Positions 55,010-64,000 of a DNA stretch of 64,000 nucleotides are shown piece by piece. The translations under genes were made by a program, and so were the position numbers. The number at the start of each line of letters is the position of its first letter. Positions within the stretch are counted from its first letter, which is position 1. Origin of the DNA: Cryptocoryne crispatula var. balansae (lineage: Eukaryota > Streptophyta > Magnoliopsida > Alismatales > Araceae). Under the pieces are notes generated by a model. It was not told where the DNA came from, made no database searches, and saw nothing but the letters and a program-made list of their open reading frames with translations. The stretch is from contig CM069935.1 of assembly GCA_036172225.1 (NCBI GenBank), forward strand, positions 17,643,297 to 17,707,296. The letters are read 5' to 3'.

Positions 55010-56000
55010 ACAAAAGATAGTAATGTTTCATTTGAATTTTTTCTTAACTGCTATTGTATTAAGGACCTAAAGACACAGAGTTTTGGCTCAAGGTCACAGT
55101 GTTGATGGATTGTATTGTTTTCTTGCTAGATATGACTAAAGCTATGAGCAGTTGGCATCATCAGCTTAGGCATCCTGCCCTTCGCATAGTGAATAAAATT
55201 CTTCATTCTCTTGGAACAAATTTTAATGCAGACAATAGTTTTTTTCCACATTGTGCTCAAGCTAAAAGTCATAAATAGTCTTTTCTCTTGTCTACACATG
55301 TTTCTTAGTATCTACCAGAGCTTATTACTTCGGAATTTTGGGGCCCTTCACCCCATCTTAGCATTGTTGGTTGTAGATATTATGTTTCCTTTGTTGATCA
55401 TTTTAGTAATTATACCTTGTTATATCCTCTTACAATAAAAAGTGATGTTATGGCTATGTTCTTACATTTCAAGCATCAAGTTGAAAATAATTTTTCTATG
55501 AAGATAATTTATTTCCATAATGACAGAGGAGAAGAATATAGAAAACTTAGCACATTGTTTTCTTAATGGGGTATTGTTCATATGCTTGCCCTTATACCCA
55601 TAATCAAAATGGGATATTTGAGAGGAAATATTGCCACATTATAGAAACCTATTGGCATTACTGAGTTGTGTAAATCTTCTATTTGACTTTTGGGATCATG
55701 TTGCTAGCTGTGTTGTCTATTTGATAAACAGACTTCCTACACCAATTTTAGGAAAAATATCTCCATACTAGAAACTGTTTGAAAAATTACCACACTACAA
55801 TTTTTTAAGCATATTTGTGTGTGCTTTCTACCTTCATTTAAGACTTTATAACTAACATAAGTTTACTTATATATTAGAATGCTGCATTTTTGGGGGATAC
55901 AATTCGGACCATAAGGGATACAAGTGTTACCTACCTAGAAATCAAAAAATTTATATTGCCATAAATGTGATATTCAATGAGACTTGCTTTCTCTATAAGG
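55010..56000 (+). pseudogene. Ale-like copia 3 integrase region
   Basis: SWHHQLRHPALRIVNKIL near 55150 is the GAG-pre-integrase zinc site. YYVSFVDHFSNYTLLYPL-like reading near 55380-55430 (first Asp) and FHNDRGEEYRKLST near 55510 (second Asp) follow. The NGxxERK segment is degraded (HNQNGIFERKYCH, about 55600). Then SIFVCAFYLHLRLYN-like and RNQKIYIAINVIFNETCF. Stops and frameshifts are frequent. Confidence 0.7.
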
Positions 56001-56399
56001 TCCTCATTCATGATCATTATGAGACTTTACCTACTTCTACTATTCCATCTCTACCTACTTCAACAACTCAACCAGATATTTCTCTCAATACACCTATCAA
56101 ATTTAACAGATCTCATGATGCTCCTCAGATTTTTTGTTCTGGTAAGACTCCAGGGTCTATTTATCAGTAATCAAAAGGTTAGAATTCTCTACCAATCAGT
56201 CCTAACAATGCAACAATTAGCTCCTTTCAGATGATAGTGCACAAAGAAATATAGGTCAATTAATGATATACCCAAAAAGTCGCTATGCTTTAGTTACAAT
56301 GCAACACAGTCGCTATGCTTTAGTTGCTGAATCTTCAAATTTAATTGAACCAACTACATTTAAAGAAGCCAATCAACATGCTTGTTGAAGGCTTGCAAT

Positions 56400-57175
56400 G
56401 TTAGAAGAGTTTTTTTCATTACACAAAAATGGGAACTCTAATGGATTAATTGCATGGTATAAGGCAAAGTTGGTAGCTAAAATTTTTCACAAGAATATAA
56501 AATTGACTATAATGAAACCTTTAGTTTGGTTGATAAACCAACTATAGTTAGATTGGTTCCTTCTATTGCCATCATATGTAATTGGAAAATCAAGCAAATT
56601 GATGTCACTAATCCTTTTCTTCTTGGAAGTTTTACTGAGAATATCTATATGGTACAACCTCCGAGTACAAAAGTTTTCCTAACCATGTTTGCAAGCTTCA
56701 AAAAGACTTATATGGTTTGAAACAGGATCCTAGGGCTTAATTTTTAAAACTTTATTCCCATCTTATGTAAATGGGCTTTCAAGGATCCATGTGTGATCCC
56801 TCTCTTTCTCTCTATTCCAAGAAGAATGTTACTATGTATTTGTTGATCTATGTGGATGATGTAATAATAACTGGCAAATATCTTACAACTGTGCAAGATT
56901 GAATAAGAAATTTGGCTAACAATTTTTCATTAAAGGATCATAAAAATTTATGTTTTTTTAGAATTGAAGTCATTCAGACATCTCAAGGCCTTCATCTCAG
57001 TCAACAAATTTTTTTTTTGAACTTTTTAAACATTGCACAGTTAAGAGATTTAGAACCATCTACCACCCATCTTGATGCCACAACCTCTATTTCACAATCT
57101 AATGAAGAATTTCCCTTTGATCCCTCATTCTATAGAAGTTTGGTTGAGTCATTGAGTACACCACTATAACCCTAC
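56400..57175 (+). pseudogene. Ale-like copia 3 reverse transcriptase
   Basis: SPSIAIICNWKIKQIDVTNPFLLGSF-type segment in frame 56526-56720 (IDVTN with catalytic Asp), ENIYMVQPP, and the intact box LLIYVDDVIITG (YVDD codons 56849-56860). NNFSLKDHKNLCFFRIEVIQ and GLHLSQQIFFLNFL follow, then EEFPFDPSFYRSLVESL. The MITE starts 70 bases on. Confidence 0.8.
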
Positions 57176-57245
57176 CTGATGTCCATTTGTAGTCAATCAA
57201 GCCAGTCATTTTTTAGCTCATCCAACTGAGTCTCATATGAACTTA

Positions 57246-57976
57246 GGGTCCATTTGGTTCCATGTAAAACTAAAATTTTTGAATATGTTTTCTGTGGAGT
57301 GACTTTTCCACCGAATCCAAAATCATGTTTATTATTTGGTTAGACATATGCACGTTTCCATATTTTGGTTTTAATTGGTTAGTTAGTTCTTAGAAAAAAT
57401 ATTTTTCTATTTTTTTTCAAATTTATCATTTGTAATCTGGTATGACATTATTTGTTATTGCATCATCAATAAGTAAATAATATTATATTCATCAAAATAG
57501 GTCTGCTTAAATTTTAAATAAATTCTGATAAATAAATAAACTTTTTTTAACATATTAAATGGTTTAAATAATTTTTTTATAGAATTAGCACTTTAACTTT
57601 GATAAATTATTTTAAATAAAAATTTATTTAATAAAATACGTTTCTTTACTACTAAGATTAACATTTTATTGTAATTATTCTTTTTTTAACTTAGACTCAT
57701 CCTAATCGTACTTTAAACATTATTTTTATTTAAAAATTAAAATTCTACATTTATATATAATTTTTATTAAGACTATGATGAAAAATACTTAAAAACAACC
57801 TCCCGGAAAATGGCCTCCGCTCTTTTTTTACGGATGCCAAAATCCTTGGTTTTGGCCACGTCCAGGAAAAGTGTAGTATGCCACGTCATCAATGCATGCA
57901 ACCAAATGGTTAAAAAAATTCCATTTTCCTGAAAACCTCCGCATGAATCTAGTTTTACACGGAAACAAATGGACCC
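57246..57976. mobile_element. Tourist/PIF-Harbinger-like MITE in copia 3
   Basis: 731 bp. Ends GGGTCCATTTGGTTCCATGT and, read inward from the right, GGGTCCATTTGTTTCCGTGT, both followed by AAAACTA. Perfect TTA on each side (57243-57245 and 57977-57979). AT-rich interior with a GC-richer segment near 57800-57950. Confidence 0.9.
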
Positions 57977-57979
57977 TTA

Positions 57980-58520
57980 GTGAAACATATAATTCGGTAT
58001 TTGAAACAAACATTTTAGTATGAATTGTTAATTAACCCAACTATTTTGACCATCATGTCTACTTTGATACTAATTGGGTTGGTTGTTCGGATGATAGGAA
58101 ATCCACAAGTGGTTTTGGAATCTTCTTAGGTAGTAATCTAGTTAGCTGGATTGTGTGCCAGCAAAAGGTGGTATCCATGTCAAACACTGAGGTTGAAATG
58201 AGGTCCCTAGCTTCTACTATCACTGATTTGTTATGGGTAATTGATTTGGTTAAGAAACTTAATTTGAAACTCAACAAGATACCAACTATCTGGTGTGATA
58301 ATATTTCTATAATTCATTTGACTTCCAATCCTACTTTTAAGGCCTAGATTAAACATGTAGAAATTGATTTTCATTTTATTAGCCAACTTGTCTTTGATAA
58401 ACAAATTATCGTCAAGCACGTATCAAGCCAAGATCAAACTATTGGTATCCTTACAAAACCACTGAGTAGCCCAGTTTGAATTCCTTCAGAGAAATTTGAG
58501 TGTGGAACCGCCGCTTAAGT
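57980..58520 (+). pseudogene. Ale-like copia 3 RNase H
   Basis: After the MITE: DWVGCSDDRKSTSGFGIFLG (first Asp region), SNLVSWIVCQQKVVSMSNTE, VEMRSLASTITDLLWVIDLV (Glu), IPTIWCDNISIIHLTSNPTF (CDN), a TAG, then HVEIDFHFISQL and ILTKPLSSPV. All catalytic positions can be read. One stop and upstream damage make it non-functional. Confidence 0.85.
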
Positions 58521-58530
58521 CGTGGGGGGA

Positions 58531-58801
58531 TATTAATCCAAGGTCAATTGTAATTGATACAAGGTGATGTGGCATATTTTGACCTCCACGTGTACACTTG
58601 ACTACCTCTAATATTGTATTTTACGTGTGTAATTTCTCTCATATAAATAGAAAAGGAGAAGCTGGAGCGGGGTTCTATTCTACCCGCCCATTCTCACCAG
58701 TCTCTTGTTCACTCTCTGGGTGTTTTTTGATTCTCACACGGTGCTACTCTCATTGCATTCTCACTACAAATCAAAGCGCGCTCTTCGTTGAGTGCTATCT
58801 A
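58531..58801 (+). repeat. Ale-like copia 3, 3' LTR
   Basis: 271-bp LTR directly after the purine run GTGGGGGGA. TATAAATAG near 58643 is a likely TATA box. Confidence 0.75.
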
Positions 58802-59251
58802 CGGTGGTGGACTCCAGGTGGTCACTCAGCCACATCAACGAAGGCATCTTCCTAGAACTCTGTGGTGGTATTAGTAGTGATTTGCTATGGACCCAGTTGT
58901 TTGGGTGGAGTCCTCATGGATGCAAGCAATGGAGTGTCTATAGAAGAAGGTTGTGCTTGGTCTTCTGCTGCGGTACTGTGTGTGCGCACATGAAAAAGGT
59001 GGCAGCCTCCTATGTTGTGTGATAGATTAGGTTTTATTTTTCATTATTTTTTATTTTTATCTCCTGTAACCATTGTGATGTGAAAGAAAGTAGGAGAGAG
59101 AGAAAATAAAGTGGGAGGAGAGAGAGAGAGAGAAGGAATCAAATATGATTATTGGGCTGGTTATTTTTTATCAGATCCAATGATTTAGACTTAGTTATTA
59201 AGTCTAGCAAGATTCGATAAGGTTAATTATTTTTCTAGTGGAGTTGACAGA
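58802..59251 (+). other. TRIM-like interior, right part
   Basis: Non-coding. Includes GAGAGAGA tracts at 59095-59135. The 76-codon frame at 58792-59022 is unrecognised. Confidence 0.5.
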
Positions 59252-59779
59252 TGGATGAATACGCAACAGGGGAAGTTATGTAAATATATGGGTTAAATTG
59301 GGTAAGTGGGATCGAATCTGAATGTGAATCGACCTCTTCATCTACATATGCAAGTCAAGTTTGGATTCGAATAGGGATTAGGAAAGTCTTAATCAGAGTA
59401 GATTTTTTGACTTGTTCTCTCTATAAATAACCCAAGCCAGTGACTCATGCAGGATGTTTGGTACCGAGGGATCCACTTAGGGCAATGGCGGATCTACGCT
59501 ATAGTTAGTGAGGTCAAAGTGACCTAACTAAAATTTCAAATATTTATCATCAACTATTATATATTTTATCAAAACATTGGATATTAGTATGTTTTTAAAA
59601 GACGTGACCTCACTAATTTTATTTTGTGACCCCACTTTACACAAATTTTAGATCCGCCACTGGTCGGGGGAGAGGTTGTATATTTGCGGTCTTAGTGGAG
59701 TTTGACTTCTCCGAATATCTCATCTTTGTGGTATGAATGCCTTGCTCTATGGGTGATTGATTGTCGGGTTTCCATGACA
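59252..59779 (+). repeat. TRIM-like 3' LTR with a 180-bp insertion
   Basis: Partner of 52742-53064; differs mainly by the small element at 59483-59662. Confidence 0.75.
59483..59662. mobile_element. 180-bp MITE with CARTGGCGGATCTA ends
   Basis: Ends CAATGGCGGATCTA and, inward from the right, CAGTGGCGGATCTA. Inner arms carry GTGAGGTCA/TGACCTCAC inverted words. It is absent from the partner LTR, where CTAGGGGGG marks the empty site, which proves insertion. The TSD is not clear. Confidence 0.8.
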
Positions 59780-59980
59780 AAGATTTTCTTCTTGGACAAA
59801 AAATAGATGAGACTCTCTTTTTCCCTGCCGCTTTTGGTCTTACATGACTCCTATTCTTTTTTGTTATCACATTTCTCCAAATAAGATAATATTATGTCAT
59901 TGATTAACTTATATTTTATTTTAAATATATTTTTTGTTTTAAAAATATATAAAAAAATAGTTATACAACCAAACACCCCA

Positions 59981-60141
59981 TTAACTTTAGTTTCACGATG
60001 TTTATGAATCTACACTCACTTTTAAATTGCTTGATAAATAAATCAGATCAGAAAATAAATAAATTTTATGTACAAGATATGAATGCCCAGTTGAAATTGA
60101 AATATTATTTAAAAAGAATGATGGTGAACTATTGGAGTTTA
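59981..60141. other. No gene recognised
   Basis: Short AT-rich spacer; begins with TTA (59981-59983) and ends TTA (60139-60141), target-site copies of neighbouring MITEs. Confidence 0.4.
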
Positions 60142-60480
60142 TGGGGGTGTTTAGTTGCATGATAAATTGAGTTTTTGCTACAATTTTATATTTTTAAAAT
60201 TAACAAACCTTGTTAAAACTTAAAAGAGGTGTTTGTCAACCATTACATTTTTTGTTTTGAAAGATATTTCTTTTTCTTTTGGACAAAAGAAGAGATGTGA
60301 GATCCTCACTTTTAATCTTGTGGTCCCCACCTCTTTGGGTCATATATGGCTTATATATATATATATTTGTTATCATATCTCCTCCAAACATTACAACTTT
60401 CTGACATTAGCTACTTTACACTTTATTAAAATGCAACTTTTTATCATAAAAGTATATAAAAAATTTGTCCTCAATTGATG
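60142..60480. mobile_element. Tourist-like MITE, related copy (right end degraded)
   Basis: Left end TGGGGGTGTTTAGTTGCATG after TTA resembles 62795-63191 and the split MITE at 52697. Interior shares TTGGACAAAAGA, TCATATATGG and AACATTACAA-type blocks. No CACCCCA right end was found. Confidence 0.55.
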
Positions 60481-60746
60481 ATATGATAGATAAGGATCCT
60501 GATTCAGAATTATGCGATCATGAAATAAATAAACCGTAGCTTTTTTTAAACTCGGAACAACTATTCAAAATGTTAAGAAAAAGAACCTAATTTTAGTATT
60601 TTTTTCAAGAGTGCATTTCAAATTTGAATGCGCTACTTCAATTGTAAAGAAGTGATGTTTTTTAATTCTAAGCTGAGCAAAAGAAAATTTGAGATAAGTT
60701 TCATATGAGGAGAGCTGTTCATGGTTCTATTTTGTTTGATTCCGAG

Positions 60747-61460
60747 TAGGGTTGTAAATAGATTTTGATGAAATTTAGATTCTCTTTGAATTCGTATCAA
60801 TTTATGTAGACATTATTTAAGTATGAGATATCAGTCAAAATAAATATTCAAATATGGATATTATTCTATTGTTAACGGGAAACAAAATTTTTTTTTTTGG
60901 TCAGACGGCACAGTGGCCATGAGCGCGTGCAGCGCCGCACACTGTCGAGGGATCGAGCCCCAGCTCGATCCCCACACGTCGCCCCCCCATGGGACGCCCG
61001 GCTTGTTGCTGCCGGGAAGCGAACCCAGCCCGGCACCGCCTCGGGCGCCGGGTGTTGCCAGCCGAGCGACGCTCGGCCAGCAACGGGAAACGAAAATACC
61101 TTCTCTACTTCGTTTAAGATAAACTTTGGATAAGTATTTTTGATAATATGTATATAATATATGTTTTTATGTTTAAAATTATTTTATTAAAAATATGTTT
61201 AAATATTAACTAACATACACCAATATCATAGGTTGGCGTTGATAAATATATGAGAAGCTGTATTTTTAAGATTTATTTCTAAATATTTATAAATTATTAA
61301 ACATATTAATAAAATAAAAAGTAATTAAAATTTCACCCCAGATATTTTATGTATCTGTTTCGAATCAAGAGAATATAAGACTTATCTTATTTGATTCATA
61401 CTCGTATATGTATCTGACTCAAACTAGATAAGGGTATGAATTATCCAACTTATAATATTA
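60747..61460. mobile_element. hAT family B relic containing a SINE
   Basis: Left end TAGGGTTGTAAATAGATTTTG, then TTCAAATATGGATATTATTC and TTCGTTTAAGATAAACTTTGG (family B has CTCCGTTTAAGATCCGCTTTG). AT-rich centre and ATAAGACTTATC-like right arm; the right terminus is lost. SINE at 60888-61081. Confidence 0.65.
60888..61081 (-). mobile_element. GC-rich tRNA-derived SINE
   Basis: 194 bp on the minus strand, flanked by 14-bp TSDs AACGGGAAACAAAA (60874-60887) and AACGGGAAACGAAA (61082-61095), one mismatch. Near the 5' end the A box TGGCCGAGCG (61079-61070) and the B box GGTTCGCTTCC (61025-61015) stand at tRNA-like spacing. The 3' end is a poly(A) run (poly T on plus, 60888-60897). Variable-length TSD, internal Pol III promoter and A tail are SINE hallmarks. 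The body is about 70% G+C, unlike the AT-rich host. The A box resembles class II tRNAs (Leu/Ser). Confidence 0.85.
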
Positions 61461-61479
61461 AATTAAATTAAATTAATCA

Positions 61480-61766
61480 AGATTAATATTAAAATTAATA
61501 CTTTATTTTAAAAGAGAATTATATTATTTATATTATATGATATAAATATATAATATATGATTAAAATTAATATAGTATATAAATAAATTGTGTCAAATTG
61601 GGTTAATCAACTTATTATAGAGGGGTTAAACTTAACCAAACAGATAAAAAACTATCAATTTAGTTCAATTTAAAATACGAATCAGTCAAAACTTTGAAGT
61701 GAACCAAACTGGTCATTTTGCTTCGGTTCGATTTAATTTATCAGTTTTTCAAGTTCACACAAACAT
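61480..61766. mobile_element. hAT family A relic
   Basis: Right arm GTGAACCAAACTGGTCA, GCTTCGGTTCGATTTAA and AAGTTCACACAAACA resembles, in inverted orientation, the left arm of the 40937-41435 MITE. Left part is AT-rich and decayed. Confidence 0.45.
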
Positions 61767-62794
61767 GAGCACAAATTATAGTATGAAAGTCATCAATATG
61801 TGTATATATACTTGATAAATTCTTTTCTTACGTCCCACATTAATAATGAACAAGATTTCTGCCTATAAACCAAATCGATCAAGTATACCGAAATAAGAAT
61901 AAAAGTCAAATAACAAAAGTTTGTTAAATGAAGTAAAATTATTATATATGTATATTTGTGTAGAAGGATAAAAGTAAGTAGTTTTACTGTAATTTCAATT
62001 TTTTTCACTTGACACTTAACAATTATCATTCAAATCATATATTATTTTAAAAATATTATTTTATTTTATTTGTTATTTGTTATCTACTTATACAGAATAA
62101 AATGTTTAATTTTTACTTGATAAATTCAATGATTACTCATACTAAATTTTTTTATAAATATCTTTTATGATTTATATAATATATTATTTTTATTACATAT
62201 CTTTTATATAATATAGACTACATATCATATTATATGTTGATAATAAGTCCAGATAGTACACCAATTCTATGGTATATTTAAATTTACCGTCTATGCTTGT
62301 GTCACGGTGGGCCTTCTATCTAGCGCAGTAGAAACGCTTCATTTGTTTCTGTCGAAACTACTTGGAAGTTGTCTAGAGCTATTCGATTGTACTTCGAACG
62401 GGGCCTTCTCGCGTGGTGCACTTCACGTCCGCGCCTACAAGATGGCTCCGCTCGTCGTCCCCGTACGTACGTCTTCTCTGTCGACGTGTGCAGATCCTAA
62501 CGACCTGTTGCTTTATTTAGGGGTCGTTTGATCACGTTGAATGGTGCACGTCTGGTTTAGGTGAATTTTTAAAATGTTATCAAAATATATATACATCTTG
62601 AATTTTTAAAACATCTTGAATTTTGGTAAAAACATATTTTTTATAGCCCTAAACATACCTCTTTGTCACAGTCCAGGTGCTTAGAAGTTTCATTTAATCA
62701 AATTAAGTATTTATTCTATCCTAGAACAAGATATAAAATATACTAAGATTGAGCGAAGACAAATATCGTCTTAGACCTCGTTTGATAACACCTA
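61767..62794. other. No gene recognised
   Basis: AT-rich to 62280, then a GC-richer patch (62283-62530) with a 74-codon frame MGLLSSAVETLHLFLSKLLG that I do not recognise. CGTTTGATCACG (62524) and CGTTTGATAACACC (62779) resemble MITE termini but no pair could be built. Confidence 0.3.
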
Positions 62795-63191
62795 TGGGGT
62801 GTTTGGTTGCATGATAATGAGCATTTTAATTTTAATTTTTAAAAATTATAGTAAAAAATTATTTTAAAAGTGTTTGGCATGTGTTACAATTTTTTATCTT
62901 AAAATTTTTTTCACCCTCCTTCACGTGATGGAGAAAAAAAGAGGTAGTGAACATTTTTTTTTTCAAAAGGGCACAACCAATGCACATGGTCCACAAGCCT
63001 AACCCATGTGCTACATAAGTGACTTTTCATTTATGCACCAAACACCTTACCATCATTTCTAAAAATGATAATGTTTTTGCCAAACATTATATTTTTATAG
63101 TTTTAATTTTAAAATTTGTCAAGTTTCAATGTGTGATATCATTTTTTATCATGAAACCATATAAAAAAATAAAATGCAACCAAACACCCCA
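62795..63191. mobile_element. Tourist-like MITE
   Basis: 397 bp. TIR TGGGGTGTTTGGTTGCAT at both ends. Flanks CTA (62792-62794) and TTA (63192-63194) fit a TTA target with one change. Confidence 0.8.
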
Positions 63192-63194
63192 TTA

Positions 63195-64000
63195 GGCCCT
63201 GTTTGATAGGGCTTAATCAATCACTTATCTCTGATTCGGTCAGAGATAAGGTGTTTGACAGTGTTTGATAAAACGATTGAAGTGGTGTCTTAATGAAGAT
63301 TTGATCTCTTAAAATGCTTTGAGCAATTCAGATCCGTGACTTAGCTTTTTCAGGTTTAGACGTTGCACAGCCTCCTCGACGCCGTCTCACCCTTCATCCT
63401 CGTCGTCCTCGCATGAGCCCCCTCACGGCATCTCACTCTTCGTCCCTGCTCTTCGTCCTCTTCATCCTTTTTCGTTGCCCCTTGCTGCAGATTTGCTGGT
63501 CCTCGTCACAGGTGACGAAAACCAGCACGTCGAGGTCCTCCGCCGCCAACCGATTAGATCCGTCTTCCTCAGCGCTGGTGTCTCTCGGCTCTTCTTTGGG
63601 ATTGCAGGGGATCCGCCCTTGCTTGCGAAGGTAACCAACTGGGGGACGGCGATCACGCGGGTCTCCCCACTGACATATTCGAGCTAACGATCGGAGGGGC
63701 ACGACAGGATCCTGTCGCCGAAGCTACAGAGGAACTTGAGCCGAGCGGCTCTGCTCCCGGCCGCGGATGTATTTTTAGAGGAACTTGGAATAATTTCCGA
63801 AATTGTTCTATATTTTTGTTAGTTAAATTCAAAAGAATATATATTTCATTTTGTTTATGTTAGATGTTATGTTCTATTTTTTTTTAGAGAAGAGTATACA
63901 TTTTGTTTTGTTTATTTTATATGTTATATTTATTTTAAAAAATAAGTGAATGACTCAAATTTTTTATCAAACAACAAAAATCACTTATCTCTTAATCAAA
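63195..64000. mobile_element. PIF-Harbinger-like element with GC-rich core, cut by window end
   Basis: Left end GGCCCTGTTTGATAGGGC directly after TTA (63192-63194), then AATCACTTATCTCTGATTCG. The window ends CACTTATCTCTTAATCAAA, the inverted counterpart, so the right terminus lies just beyond 64000. The core (63355-63770) is GC-rich with CCTCGTCGTCC/CGTCCTC words, and frames up to 89 codons on both strands (63413-63702). It may contain captured gene sequence; I recognise none. Confidence 0.65.

Larger units (their letters stand above)
53386..58801 (+). mobile_element. Ale-like copia element 3
   Basis: LTRs 53386-53653 (268 bp) and 58531-58801 (271 bp) share CCAAGGTCA, TATTTTGACCTCCACGTGTA, CTACCCGCCCATT and CTCTTGTTCACTCTCT. 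Both begin TATTA where TG is expected, a change common to both. The primer site is TGTATTAGAGC at about 53654. The interior reads gag, protease, integrase, RT and RNase H in copia order on the plus strand, with many stops. A Tourist MITE (57246-57976) splits RT from RNase H. A purine tract, GTCGTGGGGGGA, precedes the 3' LTR. No clear matching flanks. Confidence 0.8.
52742..59779 (+). mobile_element. TRIM-like non-coding LTR element, split by Ale-like copia 3
   Basis: LTRs are 52742-53064 (323 bp) and 59252-59779 (528 bp including a 180-bp MITE, 348 without). They share AAGTTATGTAAATA, GATTAGGAA, TAGATTTTTTG, CCCTATAAATAACCC, GTCTTAGTGGAGTT, AATATCTCATCTTTGT and the GACA end. The primer site TGGTATTAGAGC follows the 5' LTR by two bases. 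TSD AGATT lies at both ends. Without the inserted copia the interior is about 770 bp with no gag or pol. Such a short non-coding LTR element fits TRIM or a deleted derivative mobilised in trans. Confidence 0.75.
52697..59980. mobile_element. Tourist-like MITE split by a TRIM-like LTR element
   Basis: Pieces 52697-52741 (GGGGGTGTTTGTGGACC start) and 59781-59980 (ending CAACCAAACACCCCA) make one MITE of about 240 bp. The break falls inside TSD AGATT, present at both sides (52737-52741 and 59781-59785). The rejoined order matches the related MITE at 60142-60480 (GAAAGATATTTC, then TTGGACAAA, TTATCA, TCTCCAAA). Flanks GTA and TTA resemble the TTA target of Tourist elements. Confidence 0.75.

Noticed and set aside
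62524..62794. Possible additional MITE between two CGTTTGAT words
   Set aside because: The two words are in direct, not inverted, orientation and no target duplication was found.

Overview
This window is repeat-dense intergenic DNA from a flowering-plant nuclear genome. The evidence is Ty1/copia and Ty3/gypsy LTR retrotransposons of plant type, a plant-style Helitron helicase with a short GT-AG intron, Tourist/PIF-Harbinger and hAT MITEs with proper target-site duplications, and a tRNA-derived SINE. The background is AT-rich, with isolated GC-rich islands inside mobile elements. I found no intact host gene, tRNA, rRNA or CRISPR array. The only possible host coding sequence is a 46-codon open frame near 2.3 kb, and it is weak. 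Lineage names come from motifs read by eye. Nothing was searched against a database.

Layout. 1-545: 5' part of a Helitron replicase/helicase gene on the minus strand, with one intron. 2461-3021: Tourist-like MITE with a very GC-rich core. 5464-10395: two LTRs of one copia family in inverted orientation around a dead copia pol fragment. 13287-15612: solo LTR with perfect 5-bp TSDs. 15884-36087: copia element 1 (minus strand), split by a 16.9-kb Tat/Ogre-like gypsy element at 18779-35684. The gypsy element has ~3.1-kb LTRs, a tRNA-Arg primer site, gag, protease plus G-patch, reverse transcriptase, two RNase H domains and integrase, all on the minus strand with several lesions. 36846-40572: internally deleted Ale-like copia (minus). 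40917-51950: old copia element B (plus), whose 5' LTR holds two hAT MITEs and whose leader holds a second solo LTR of the 13.3-kb family in the opposite orientation. 52697-59980: a Tourist MITE containing a small non-coding TRIM-like LTR element, which contains an Ale-like copia (53386-58801), which contains another Tourist MITE. A fifth small element sits in the TRIM 3' LTR. 59981-64000: decayed hAT and Tourist MITEs, a GC-rich SINE with 14-bp TSDs, and a Harbinger-like element with a GC-rich core running off the window end.

How it fits together. The coding pieces are retrotransposon polyprotein modules, mostly broken by stops and frameshifts. Insertion order can be read from TSDs and interrupted repeats: the copia-1 and copia-B hosts are old, the Ogre-like element is younger (its LTRs differ by only a few percent by eye), and MITEs and the SINE landed in already degraded hosts. 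I did not find a convincing new cellular system. The most unusual items are the reconstructable nested insertions, the GC-rich cores and SINE, the palindromic repeat arrays in the Ogre-like LTR and leader, and the G-patch after its protease.
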